NCBI RefSeq assembly: GCF_003576645.1
Contig: NC_044920.1
Location: forward strand, 18,881,496 to 18,945,495
DNA from: Ipomoea triloba
Lineage: Eukaryota > Streptophyta > Magnoliopsida > Solanales > Convolvulaceae
Direction of reading: 5' to 3'
Length of the DNA stretch: 64,000 nt
This document shows positions 45,970 to 57,700 of the stretch, one piece after another. The notes under the pieces were generated by a model that did no database searches, was not told the origin of the DNA, and saw nothing but the letters and a program-made list of their open reading frames with translations. Positions within the stretch are counted from its first letter, which is position 1, and each line of letters starts with the position of its first letter. Made by a program: the position numbers and the translations under genes.

Positions 45970-48900
45970 CATTACAACGAAGAATAAAAAGAAAAAACAG
46001 ATACATAGATTATTTCTTTTGAAGAGCCTGTTTCTCTTTTTTTAACTAAGTCATTCAGGTCGATGTGATTGTTGATGATTCTTCTAGCTGCACGAATATT
46101 CTCATCTTTGATCATTTCGGCATATTTCTCGTTCAACTTAAATCCAAAATAATTTTGGGATGCCTCGAGTATATTGCGCCTTACTATTATGCCTCGGTTC
46201 CACCAACTGATGAGTTCGGGTGTGTTCATTCCTTCGAAGAAACATTGACCAGTTTCTTTCATGACCAGTTTCTTTCATGATTTGAGTTACTGCATGGAAT
46301 TTTAAGATGTCGTCATCCTTCCTCTTTATGTTTTCCAAAGCGGATACTTTCTCTTTCATTTGTCTAAACTTCTCAAGTTCATTTTCTTGCCTTTTTAATG
46401 ATTCTTCCTTAGCACGCTGCTTAAGATAATTTGCTTGCTTGATGGCATGATTCCTCTTCATTTGATATTCTTGTTTCTCCATATTCAACTTGTTCTTCAA
46501 GTTGGGAGGAATGTTGCAGCCAGCAAATCTTTTTCCACTTCCTTCTTCATACGGCTCATAGGAAACCTCTATTCCTTCGGCCGTTTTTGTCATTCTTTGC
46601 CTTGGTGCTGGAGAAGATGGTTGATCTCTTTGAGAAGATGGGGGCTGGGGGAGGCAGGGCCAATAGGTTGGATCAAGGATAACTTATTGTATTACCTCGG
46701 TCATCACCACCTCGGCTTGGACTTCTGTCTCTTCGTCCTTCTCTATCTCTTTCTTCCCCCTTTTTGGCATCATTGATGGCAGAATTGATGGTCTTTGTAA
46801 GATGAGAAACCATCTCCTTGAGCTCGTTGATCTCCCATAGAGCATGCATCACATGACCTCCAAAGATACTGAAATTCTCGTTGAATAGGTCCAACTTTGT
46901 GCATGAGAGGTCAACTCGTTATTTGAGACCAAAATGATTGATCTTCATCGAATGCTGCTCTTTTTTAATGTTAGTTAATCCTTCAATTAGATAGTCAATC
47001 ATCGTCTCGATGTTGAATTGTGCCTTAAACACACTTTCCTCGAATTTGGTACCACGAGACGTTGAGGTTGGCTGAGAATCATCATTCTTCTTTGATGTTG
47101 AAGCATCCTTCTTAGCACGACGAATAGTCTTCTTGATAGTTTTGAACTGACTCTTCTATTCCTTGGCCATGAGTTGAAGAGCTGAAAGGATGGAAGTTGT
47201 GTCAGTCATCGGCCTTGGATCAGGAGAAGGCATCCGTTCTTTATTAGTAGTTCTCGGCTCAAAGTCTTCGTGGCTCGCACCAAGAGGTGATTCCATGTTT
47301 TCACCTCTGGCTGAGCTCGGACTCGACCTCAGATTGACCTCTTCGTCAATCGCTTGGTCAATTTGTGCTGTTAGAGTAGTTCTCGGTTATTCATCACTCC
47401 TCGGTGCTACATCCTCTCGAGGTGAGGTGGGGACCTGACGACTTGTCAACACCATCTGCAAGTCATCTCGGGGAACTTCAACATTCTGCGTAGGACTGTA
47501 GAGTGTGTCATTTTCTTCATCAACTCTCCTCGGTTCTTCATCTTCTCGAGGCAGAGGTGTTGGATCAATTGCTCCTTCATGAATAGTAACTTGCATCTGA
47601 TTTGTTTCCTCATCACCCGAATCATTAGAACTTGAGGATTTGGTGGATTCATTGGCATCAGTCGGTGCGTCTTCGGTTGGAGTGTTATCTGGTTGATTGT
47701 TTGTCGTCTCAGCCTGATTTCCAAGGGACTCAACCTCAGCATCCGAAGAAGTCTGAATTACTTTTGTTTGATCACTTGAACCAGCTTGGTTGGAGGAATG
47801 ATTTAATCCTTCGGTCTGATCTGCTACACGACTTGTGTTTACCTCAGGACGTCGATCTACAAAGCCTTCTTGGAATCTGGAGATTAACTTAAAATCTTCA
47901 AGAAAACCTTTGTCAGATCTAGCTCTTTCAGTAGGAGTAATTTCATCATCATCTACTGCTCGTGCTTTGCCCTTTCTAGTATCTCTGCCAACCAACTTGT
48001 CACTATATACTCTGTCAATTTCATCTGGACGAGTGGCGACGAAGATTGATTCGGTGCCCATCCAATACTCCTCTTCTTCCCACATATATTCAAGGGTTTA
48101 AGTTACAATAGTAAGACTGGACATGCGCTATTTTTGCCAATCATACATTCGTCGAAGCTCAACTTGAAGTCGTTATCCCTTGAAATGTTAGTTGGTATAT
48201 CATCGGGTAAGATAAAAGTTGAAATCTGTTCCTCATGGGCAAGCTGATGTGCTAGCTCAGCGTCAGCGTTGATTAGTCTCAATTGAGCATCATTGGTTGT
48301 AGGTAACGCTTCGGTTTCCTCGTCAATTCCATGATTTGTCTCCACAATCACCTTGGCATCATTCGCACTTGCCACCTCTTCTGTTCGAGCAGGTTCTTGT
48401 GGGAGAGTTGGAGTTTGAATATCAGCCTGGATGCCTTGAGACTCTTCCTCTTTTCTAACCGGTGTACTCCTCTCATCGGTTAGATGTAGATGATTGATTA
48501 GTTTTAACAATTAGCTTGGTCCTTCTGACCTCTCAAGTCACATCTACTGAGCTTTCTTCCCCCTTAGACGAATCCTCAATACTCGTTGTTGTCCAAGAGA
48601 TAGATATTTCTAGCAATCGACATAATTGAGAAAATGGCCATTTTGGTGGAGGTCCTCGAGCCTGAACTTCTCCTTGGTTTGTTGATAGCTCGGGTTCTTT
48701 ACTCTTCCTGGCGTTTGCGACAATCCTCGTAAGGGGAAGTTGATCATCATCATCATCTTCTACTTCATCAACCTAGATAGGATCCATCTTGGGAATTTCA
48801 TCAGTTGAAAAACAATTGGTGCTACCACTGTTGGAATATATTCCACAATCTCCTCAGCTCGTTCATCAGTACGAACTGTGGCTGGAACCTCAGCTGGAGC

Positions 48901-48985
48901 AACTATTGGTACTGGAATCACAGGAGGTGTGGGGTTTTCTTCTTAAGTGTTCTTTTTGAATGCCTTCTTGATGGTTCGTCCTGTG
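45970..48985 (-). pseudogene. Accessory ORF of the older copia-like element, degenerate
   Basis: Several minus-strand frames follow one another: 48,510-48,103, 48,085-47,387 (highly acidic, Ser/Thr/Glu/Asp-rich), 46,894-46,673 (helical), 46,593-46,138 (Lys/Glu-rich coiled coil, with QANYLKQRAKEESLKRQ) and a tail to 45,972. They are separated by stops and frameshifts and are not a known catalytic protein. Their place just before a polypurine tract and LTR matches the accessory ORF of the young copia at 57,700-55,280, so I infer a post-pol accessory protein. A 16-bp tandem duplication (GACCAGTTTCTTTCAT) lies at about 46,248-46,279. The reading is cut at 48,985 by the young element. Confidence 0.5.
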
Positions 48986-49034
48986 TCTTATGAAAAACTT
49001 AGACTTCCGTGTTCTAGGTCTAAGATTGTAAAAG

Positions 49035-49352
49035 GGGAAAATCGCACTTTTGGCCCCTCAGTTGTTGCCCGATCTGCAATGTGGTCCCTCACTGTCAATT
49101 TTGGTTAATTAGATCCCTAATAACCGTAAATCGTAGTCAATTTGGCCCTCCGGTCAGATTTTGCCTCTAACCTCAGTTAAGACCATGGACTGTTTGGTAA
49201 TTTCGCACCCCTTATTTGTTTACTTGGATCTGATTACGCAATGCACTCCCACTTTCACCCAATTTCACATTTCACTTTCACCCTAGCCCTAAACCGCCAT
49301 TACCGCACATCCTACTACGACGAAGAGGGCGACGAGCTTTGCAAGGGCATGT
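49035..49352 (+). repeat. MULE left terminal inverted repeat
   Basis: About 318 bp, matching the right repeat inverted with a handful of substitutions, up to the candidate ATG of the GRF gene at 49,349. It probably carries transposase-binding sites and the promoter of that gene. Confidence 0.88.
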
Positions 49353-49890
49353 CTTCAAACAACTCCGGTTCAGACGAATGGATTCCAGAAGTGCGTTGTT
49401 GGTGTGGCGAAATCGCTCCGGTAAGGATGTCGTGGAGTTCTGCCAACCCAGGAAAGAGATTTAGAGCTTGCCCACGCTATGGAGTACGTGTAAGCATTTC
49501 TATGTTGTTACAGTCATTTTGCTTTGTCCATTTCAATTTGAATTTTACAGTCATTTCTATGTTGTTACAGTCATTTTGCTTTGTCCATTTCAATTTGAAT
49601 TTTAGGGGAATGGGAACTGTAGGTATTTTCAATGGCTGGACTCCGATGTCTCTGACCGTGTGGCCAAAGTAATTCGAGGTCTATTGAAGCGGTCAGATAA
49701 ACAAGACAGTGAGATGCAAAGGCTTCAGGTTGTGATTGATGAAAAAAATGTCAACATGAAGAAGAAGCACTTGGATTCCAAATTTAATTTTTTGTATGGT
49801 TTTGGAATTGGAATTGTTGTTGGTTTTCTTTGTTTTATGCATTGGCAGAGAACTGTAAAATCAAGTGCAAATGTTTTCCAGTTGAACTAG
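49349..49890 (+). CDS. GRF-zinc-finger protein with C-terminal membrane segment, one intron
   Basis: Exon 1 49,349-49,489 and exon 2 49,606-49,890 join in phase across GTAAGC...TTTTAG, giving 141 residues from the ATG at the inner edge of the TIR. (An upstream in-frame ATG at 49,241 lies inside the TIR, is less likely, and would give 177.) Residues about 14-50 form a GRF-type zinc finger: VRCWCGEIAPVRMSW, NPGKRFRACP, then after splicing GNCRYFQWLD. A Lys/Glu/Gln-rich, probably coiled stretch follows, and then one hydrophobic helix (LYGFGIGIVVGFLCFMHW) near the C-terminus, suggesting a tail-anchored topology. Small plant proteins of this GRF-coiled coil-TM type are common and of unknown function. 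The frame is intact. The intron contains a tandem duplication of about 58 bp. Confidence 0.75.
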
Positions 49891-50379
49891 AATGTTAAAG
49901 GTTTTAACTATTTTGTCAAATGCCAGTGTAATGAAATGAAGTTATTCGTACTTTTTATTCGTTTTGAGTAATGCAATGGAAAAATTGTGTTATGAGTTCT
50001 GCCATAGTGTTTGGATAACTGTCCAATTTTTTGTTGTAATGGAAAGTTTTTGTAGCAGTTCTGTAATGGAACTAGTGAACTAAAATACCTGTTGTGGCAA
50101 AAGAACAAAGTAAGGAATACAAAAACTGGAAAATGACCAATTGATCACAAAAACAGTCATTTGCATTGCAGTAATATTTAATCTGCCCAAGTTTTAGCAA
50201 AAAAACTTCCTACCAAAACAACTACCATATTTGTAGCATAAGTACCAACAGAAAGCCATACAAACATACAACTACCATAAGCATTGTAGCATAAGTACCA
50301 TACATCAAAAACATACAACTACCATGGGCATTGTACAAACAAAAAACCCCCCATACATCAACAGAAAACCATACAAACT

Positions 50380-53300
50380 TCATTGTTTCTTTTTTATCAG
50401 TAAAATTTTTCCAGGTCTGCCCAATCTTTGAAGTGCAGTTCTCAGCAGCTGTTCAGCAGCATTTGTAGCAGTAGTGGTCCCTTGTGCAGCAATAAAGGTG
50501 GACTCATGTGGAACCTGGTTGTGCAATGGTGGTGCTGATTGAGATCCCACTACCTCCTGAGAACCCTATTAAAAGAATAGTAATCAATAACATATACTGG
50601 TTAGTAATCAATAACATCTACTGGTGTGTGTTTAACATCCCATTACCATTTCATCAAGTACAAATGCAGGGACTTGTGTTTCAACTTGTATGTCTTCAAA
50701 ATGCCCTTCAAACTCAGCTTGGCCTTCAACCTCATCATGCCCTTCAACCTCATCCTGAAATTCAACCTCAGCTTGGCCTCCTACATCAGCCTGGCCTTCA
50801 ACCTGTTCAGATACATGCAAGATAATAATATTACACACAACATTAAAGTAATTTTGAAAATGAAAGACTTTAGTAATACCTGTGGATTTTTAGCCTTGCA
50901 AGTTGTCTTATTATGTCCGGTCAGTCCACATACTCTGCACCTCTTAACTTCCCCTAATTTCTTTGTTCTAACTTCATTCCTTTGTTGCCTGCTCTCTTGA
51001 AGGGGATCAATTTTTCTCTTTTTCTTAGGCCTACCAGGTTGTGCCTTATATTTGGGGGGTAGTGGTGCTGGAAGATCAACTTTATGCCATAAATCTGAAG
51101 ATTGAATGGGAAGTATTGCTGGTTCATAAGCTCTAAGATAAGTCTGTACTGTATAGCATGAGTGAACATAATCTTCAGGGCTTTCTCTCTATTTCCTAAT
51201 AGCTGCTACACCATGACTGCAAGGAATGCCAGTCAGATCCCAAGCTCTACAACTGCACTGCTTTGTGCTAAATCCACCTTAAAGGCTTTGAAGTTCTAAT
51301 CATCAACCTGGTAACAATTATCATGTGACTTGTAAGTACTATACCGAGCTGACTTATCCTTAGCCTCTTCAAGACACTTAGATATTTTGGGACAAATCTT
51401 ATGTGGGTATGTTTTCATTTTGTCTCTATTCTTTTGCATTCTACCCATGAGATATAGCCTAATCTTATCACACATAGTAAGGAGAGGCTTGTCCCTCAAA
51501 CTCAAGATAGTGCTATTCCATGACTCACACAAGTTATTTAATAGCAAATCTGTCTTTGGAAATGTGCTAAAAAAAGCCCTACAATAGTGTCTAGGATCTC
51601 TGGCAGCCAACCACTCAGTTGTTTTTTCATTTTCTTGCTTTAACTCCTCCATGTGCCTTTTAAAATCTGTCTTTGTTGTAGCTTTACACACACCCCACAA
51701 CTTCTGCTTCAACACATTTCCAGTGAAACCATCCTTCAAGAAGTTACCATGCATATGCCTTACACAGAATCTGTGTTCAACCCCAGGAAACATCTTTTCA
51801 ACAGCAGGTAACAACCCCTTCTGTTTATCTGAAATTATTGTCCAAGCATGAGGATTACTTGCTATGTTTAAGTCACTGTCCAACTGCTCTAAAAACCATG
51901 TCCAACTCTCCTTCAACTCTCCCTCTACAATGGCAAATGCTATAGGGAACATGCAATTATCTCCATCTAGACCAACAACACTTAATAGTTGCCCTCCCTT
52001 CTGACAGCCCTTCAAATGACAGCCATCCAACCCAAAAAAAGGTCTGCATCCTCTTAGAAACCCTTCTTTGCAAGCTGCAAAGCAAATATATAACCTAAGA
52101 AATCTAGGTCTACCATTCACAGTAAATTCACTATCCAGTTTCATCTTCACAGTAGTCCCCGGATTGCTTCTCCTTAATTCCTCAATGTAATCATTTAACA
52201 GCATGAATTGGTCAGAATCTGCACCATCTAGCTCCTTTTTAACCTTATGCTTAGCCCTATAGGCCTGATGTTTTGACACTTGACAGTGCAGTTTTTGTTT
52301 GACATGCTCTTGGAACTGTCTCCTGCCCCAGTCCATATTCACTCTAAAATCATCTTTGTACAATTTTGCTAGAAAACCAGAGTTAAAAGTCTTGTTTTCA
52401 TCTTGATCTCCACAGGTGTGTTCAGGGTTGTAAGTCTTAATTTGAAATGGGCATCTAGGATTGCTTCTTGATCCAAAAATTGTCCAGTTGCATATATCAC
52501 TGTGTCTACAACATACCCTTACTCTTCTGCCCTCATTCTTGATAAATTTAACATCTTTTATTCTCATGGCCTCATGATACTTTACTGCCCACTTAAATTC
52601 AGAAGCTGATCTAAATATCATTCCCAAAACAAATTTAAACCCATCTTTTTTTAGGTTTCTCTCTTGGAACACATTTTCAGGACCATTGCATTCCCTCTCA
52701 GAATCTGAGCCATCCAAACTTCTAAAGATTTCTTCAGAATGCACACAGTCAACTTCATCAATTTCTACATGCCCCTCATTTTCCACCTGCTTAGAAGTGG
52801 GACCATTAACTTCTACATCTACTTCTTGGAACATAGTACTTGGGCCATCAACTTCCCTCTCAGAATGCTGTCCACTCCCATCATCTTCCTCTTCAGTCAG
52901 TAGTGCATCATCTCTCAAAGACCTAGAGATCTCTACTTCATAATCCCATTAGTCATCATACAAATGTTCAACATACAAATCCAACTCCTTGTTTGCTGGA
53001 ACCTCTAAACTAAGCCCTAAAATTTCTGCATCAGTGTTCACTTTCCTTAGTTCAATTTTTCTTGTATTTTTCCTACCTTTAACCTTAACCCAGAATTGGA
53101 CCTTTTTATCACAAAACCTTAATTGTTTCACCATCCTCCTTAAATCTAGTAAGCTCCCCTCATCACAGTTGAAGTGATCAAAATACTCCACAAACCCATC
53201 CTTATACTCTACTTTTGGCTTCCATACCAAATTACCCCCAATATGCAATTTAATTGTAAACACAGAGGAATCCTCACCATCATCTATAAAGGTATTAAAT

Positions 53301-53764
53301 TAAAGCAATAAATTAAAGGTCAATGAAACTGTTTTGCAGCAAAATAAGACAAATTTCATTCACACTACACATTGTTGCAGCAACAACAGAACAGTCCATT
53401 GACAGTCAAATAAATACAAATTCACTACACTACCTATGGTCTCCATGTGGGTACAATAAAGTAACATACAGCTGCAAATGGTCCACACTAAGCAATAACC
53501 ACATAACCCAACCCAACAACACATGCGAAAAAGAAACTTACAAACAGCAATTTCAATGTCTGGAATCTACTTTTATTCAACAATAAAATGGTCCCCACTA
53601 AGCATTTATCACAGAAACCCAACACATTGCACATGCTAGCCTATTTTTTCAGAACAAAAAGAAGATAAAATTGTACTTTACAACTGGTACAAATAAATCC
53701 ATTTAAGGTTCGGGTACTTACACGTAGGAGTTGTATTGGAGCCATTAATCCTCCTACTAGTCAT
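50380..53764 (-). pseudogene. MuDR-type MULE transposase, multi-exon, with one stop and one frameshift
   Basis: A likely short first exon starts in the right TIR (ATG at 53,764, donor GTAAGT at about 53,722). The next exon follows the acceptor TTTATAG at about 53,281 and encodes a PB1-like domain (FTIKLHIGGNLVWKPKVEY, to 52,949). After a single in-frame TAA the same frame continues to 51,296 with an acidic linker, the MuDR-type DNA-binding domain (FKWAVKYHEAMRIKDVKF, CPFQIKTYNPEHTC) and the MULE transposase core (FFGLDGCHLKGCQKGGQLL, WTIISDKQKGLLPAVEKMFP, HRFCVRHMHGNF, NNLCESWNSTI), where acidic residues of the DDE triad are visible. A frameshift at about 51,270-51,300 precedes an SWIM zinc finger (CSCRAWDLTGIPCSHGVAAI), then KPGRPKKKRK-like basic sequence, a CCHC knuckle (CRVCGLTGHNKTTC) and two short exons to a stop at 50,380. 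Two lesions make it probably inactive. Confidence 0.85.
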
Positions 53765-54086
53765 GCTCTTGCAAACCGTAGGATGTGCGTCGCCCTCTTC
53801 GTCGTAGTAGGATGTGCGATAATGGCGGGTTAGGGCTAGGGTGAAAGTGAAATGTGAAATTGGGTGAAAGTGGGAGTGCATTGCGTAATCAGATCCAAGT
53901 AAACAAATAAGGGGTGCGAAATTACCAAACAGTCCATGGTCTTAACTAAGGTTAGAGGCAAATTTGACCGGAGGGCCAAATTGACTAGGGTTTAAGGTTA
54001 TTAGGGATCTAATTAACCAAAATTGACAGTGAGAGACCACATTGCAGATCGAGCAATAACTGAGGGACCAAAAGTGCGATTTTCCC
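53760..54086 (-). repeat. MULE right terminal inverted repeat
   Basis: About 327 bp, the inverted counterpart of 49,035-49,352. Its inner edge carries the ATG that probably starts the transposase gene. Confidence 0.88.
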
Positions 54087-54892
54087 TTGTAAAAGAGTCT
54101 TCCAACTATTAAATCCAATTACTAGATTTGTTAGATGACCTTTAACTATTTACTGATCTAGTGCAAAGAATAGAACAAAGAGTATTAAGTAGATAATGTG
54201 CAAAAGAATAATAAAGCAGCAAGAACACCAAGAATTGGTAACCCAGTTCGGAATCTCAATTCCTACATCTGGGGGGCATCACTCTGATTGCCCAACTCTT
54301 CATTGATCAATTCTAGAAATGTATCACAAGTTTACAGTAGAGAATCACGCGGCAACTCTAGAAATCTTCATTATCACCATTCTAGAGTTCAACCTTGAAG
54401 AGTTGAAGAATACTTGATCTCCCGATCTTCTTGAATTGAGGCTCCCCCTCAATCGTAGCGCAACTGGCTTTCAGAGTGATTGCTTGCCCAATACTTCATG
54501 AAGAAGATGCATCTTGAATCAAAGGTAAGCTTTGTCAAGATATCTCGTTATCACATATGAGGAAGCTTTCACATTCAGATCTTTTGTATATGCTTCAATC
54601 ATCGTTGATTACTGGAAATTTTCCTCATATATATCTTGCCCAGATTCGGTTAAGTTTGAAGCCTTCGTAACTGACTCTGATTTCTCTTCTTGTCTTCCTT
54701 GTCTTGGTTCAGTGTTTCGTTCAGCAAGCTGTCTTTAAAGCCTTCTGATCCTCTGCTGAACTATAGGAAACCTAATACATCATAAGATAACTTGTTTTTG
54801 AACTATCTGCTGAACTAACAAAATTGTCACAAGGACTTGTTACAACTTAGGGAGTTTCACAAATATTTTTCTTTTTAGCAATTTTATTAACA

Positions 54893-54904
54893 ATCTCCCC
54901 CTTT
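54893..54904 (-). other. Polypurine tract of the young copia
   Basis: On the minus strand AAAGGGGGAGAT lies directly before the 3' LTR start (TGTTAATAAAATTGC). It primes plus-strand synthesis in LTR retrotransposons. Confidence 0.85.
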
Positions 54905-55279
54905 GTAGCAAGAGTCTTGGCAATTCACAACAATCTTCCTAAAACATCAGAGATAGTTAAAAACAATGTTCATTCAAAACATAGTCCAAAATAGAATTAA
55001 ACAACCAACAGAATATGAAGATGATTATATCATCATACAAAACAAAAAAGACCATAAACTAACATGAGACCCTATTACAAATAATCCATTCGATTTTCAG
55101 ACTATCTTCTTCATCAAAAAGGGTCTTCAGACTATCTTCAAGTAACCAATAAGTAACCAAGTAACCAATGTTTAGAAGGTTGTTTCTACTCCCCCTATTG
55201 CCAGGAACTTGTGAATCTGTAGCCACAAGACTCCTTAGCAGGACCAAGTAGAAAAGGCAACCCAAGTATTAGAAAAGAA

Positions 55280-57700
55280 TCATTCAGATTCTGAGGACTC
55301 ATCCTCCTGGCTGTTTGCAGTGGATTCAGCTTCAGGTGCGGTGGAATCAGCTTCAGGTACAGTGGAATCAGCTTCATGTGCAGTAGATGGATCAGTGGGT
55401 GTTTCAGTGACAGCAACAGTCATCTCTTGGTCTCTCAATCTCAATTGTTCACGTAACTGCATCTCAATTGTTCTCTTTTCAACAAGTATCTGTATGATCG
55501 TGTTAAGATCTCTGATGCTTTTGTCAAGGTGCTGGGCTGTGAGTTTGCTGGTAAATGGTGCATCAAGGTTCAGAGCTGGGGATGAGCTACTTGCATGTTC
55601 TGGAAAGATGTCAAGCACATGACTTCCTTGTTTGAGTCTGGCATCAATTGTTCTGACTTGTGGTGCCTCCATAGGCTCATTTGGTTCTGGTTTGAACCCT
55701 TGTGAGCGCAGAACTCCATAAATTGTGCAGGGAAAAGGCAGCTTTACCTTGCTCTCCTTAGACTCTGGTTTTCTGAAAGATGCCAATGTTTGAAGATAAT
55801 GTCACCTAAGTCGACAGGAATACCTTTGCCTATCTTGTAGATCAGGGTGGCCATAAGAAAGTTTAACCCTTCTCGGTGTTCATTTGGCATCCAATTTGTC
55901 ATGGCTAGTTTGTGCAGAATAGCATACTTTGTTGTGAGAGATTTGGCTGGCAACATGTTGGTTTCAGCAGGCCAATAGCTGTATGTTCCTCCTGTAATGA
56001 CTTTTGTGATTGTATTTGCACCAATAACAGGGTCCTCAATGTCATTTGCGTCTATGCCCAGATACAGATTGATGGTACGTGTGTCAAAATTGTATTCGTT
56101 TCCTCTCAGCCAAACACGTCCATAAACATGTGAGCCAGCCTCCTTGATAGTCTTCAGAAGGTTTGCATAAAATTCCTTGATGGCAATGATAGTCTTCAGA
56201 AGGTTTGCATAAAATTCCTTGATGGCAATAGGTGGATAGCTAAGGTTTGCATAAAATTCCTTGATGGCAATAGGTGGATAGCTCGTCTGAGTTGTTACAG
56301 ACTTGACAAGGTTTAACTTCTCAAACACTGGCATGAGTTGGCACTGAGACTTGAACTTTTCAACATCAAGATACCTTTCGCTCAGGATTTTCCTTTTGTT
56401 TGTTGAGTCCCATCTTGCAGCATACTCATCAGATAAGAATTGAGGGGTGATTACTTCAAGAGGTGTTACGGCTGAGACATCCGGCTGGCTTTCAGGTTGC
56501 TGAGTTTGAGTGGTGTTCTTCTTTCTCTTCTTACTAGTAGTGGTTTCCACAGGGACAGGTTGTTCAGCAATTGGCTGTTTTCTCTTGGTTTTTCGTGCTG
56601 GTGAGGGGATTTCCTTTTCCTGTTGTGCTGTGGATGACCTGGTTTTTCGCCTTGTGACAGGGGCGGAAAAGACTTGAATTTTTGCCACAGGATTTTTGTC
56701 CACTTGTTATTCTTGGATCTTCTTCTTTCCTTTAGCCTTTTCTTGGTTCTTCTTCACTTGGGACAAAGGCAGATTGTCTTCTTCATCAGTAGGTTCTGCA
56801 ACTTGTAATTCTGGAGGATTTCCTGTTTCAAACTCAAAGTCTAATGGAGAATCATCAATGGGATTGGTAGGTGTTGTTTCAGGATTTGGTTCAGATTGTG
56901 GTTCAGATCTGGTTTCATCAGTATGAGAGTTTTCTGACTGGATGGGGAGAGGATTTTCAGGATTTTGATGATCAGGGATTTCTGCTTGTGTGGTTTGTGG
57001 TGATGGTAGAGACAATTTTATCTTGTGTGGGTTTTGTATTTTGTGGGATATTCAGGGGAATAGACAGTCTATTTGTGAGAGAGGTTGATCTTCTGTGTTC
57101 ATCCATGATGTTAAACAAGTTGAGTTTGGTGAAAAGGGAAGCAGGAGGTTCAAGTTGGTAAGGACCATATACTACAGCAGACTCTGGGTTAACATTATCA
57201 GGCACGGGTAGATTTTTATCAGGAACAAGCAATTTTTCATGTACATCATCTATTGGTTCTTGTTTTACAGACACTAAGGGCATAGGTTTTTCTACAGTGA
57301 CATTTTCTGGGTTAATTTCATCCTCAGTATCTGATAGAACAATTATATCCTGAAAAAATTGTTAAAGGCAGAAACTATGTTGTTCATGTATAGTCATTTA
57401 TTGAGAAAAAAAATGAAGAAAGGAGGGTGTTTCAGAATAAACCTCAGGATCCTTGGCCTTAGCTGTTTCTCCTTTCTCGAATGCAAGTGGTTTGAGAAAC
57501 CCTTTCAGGTAGTCTAGTTGCTTTGCTCTTGAGTACCACGACCAAATTGGTTCTCCCCCCGGAGGTTTTATCTTGTTGTTGATTATCATGACCATCTCTC
57601 GGGATGCTTGATGTTGAATTTCATAGGGATATTTGTTTGTGAGTCTGGAGAAATCAAAGTATTGGGTTTCGTCTTGATCCATTGTAGAGCTTCGTTTCAA
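55280..57700 (-). pseudogene. Accessory ORF between pol and 3' LTR, spliced, plant-transposon-protein type
   Basis: It starts at about 57,700, is interrupted by a clean 93-bp intron (57,442-57,350, GTTTATTC...TTTTTCAG), and continues through 57,283-56,972, 57,015-56,707 (frameshifted), 56,703-55,744 and 55,786-55,280. A long Pro/Glu/Ser/Lys-rich region comes first, then a domain with EFYANL, GRVWLRGNEYNFDTRTINLY and LAMTNWMPNEHREGLNFLMA. This resembles the 'putative plant transposon protein' domain (Pfam PF20167, from memory). It ends in an acidic tail. Two 42-bp in-frame tandem duplications (IAIKEFYANL region, about 56,150-56,285) are present. Two frameshifts and a stop at 56,707 break it. 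The function is unknown; the position corresponds to the env-like or accessory ORF of some copia lineages, but I see no membrane-protein features. Confidence 0.65.

Larger units (their letters stand above)
49035..54086. mobile_element. Two-gene Mutator-like element (MULE) with 9-bp target duplication
   Basis: TIRs of about 320 bp (49,035-49,352 and 53,760-54,086) start GGGAAAATCGCACTTTTGG on both sides. The perfect 9-bp duplication TTGTAAAAG flanks the element (49,026-49,034 and 54,087-54,095) within the copia LTR. It contains two convergent genes: a GRF-zinc-finger membrane-anchor protein reading right from the left TIR, and a MuDR-type transposase reading left from the right TIR. Both candidate start codons lie in the same TIR context (TTGCAAGRGCATG), which implies that each TIR supplies a promoter. 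Confidence 0.92.
48991..54892 (-). repeat. 3' LTR of the young copia (two pieces, split by MULE)
   Basis: The pieces 48,991-49,034 and 54,096-54,892 add up to 841 bp and match the LTR at 63,158-63,999. The MULE lies between them with its 9-bp duplication. In element orientation the LTR starts TGTTAATAAAATTGC and ends GTTTTTCA. Confidence 0.9.

Noticed and set aside
45970..48985. Host coiled-coil protein gene
   Set aside because: Several stops and frameshifts, no introns with good sites, and a polypurine tract plus LTR directly downstream; better explained as a retroelement accessory ORF.
50508..51000. Plus-strand frames opposite the MULE transposase tail
   Set aside because: Shadows of the minus-strand exon with VEGQ/EVEG repeats; no independent support.
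53678..53881. Minus-strand frame resembling the GRF protein start
   Set aside because: The right TIR copy of the region upstream of the GRF gene; it contains no zinc finger. Only its internal ATG at 53,764 is used in the transposase model.
55280..57700. Envelope gene
   Set aside because: No signal peptide, transmembrane segment or furin-like site was seen; only position suggests it.
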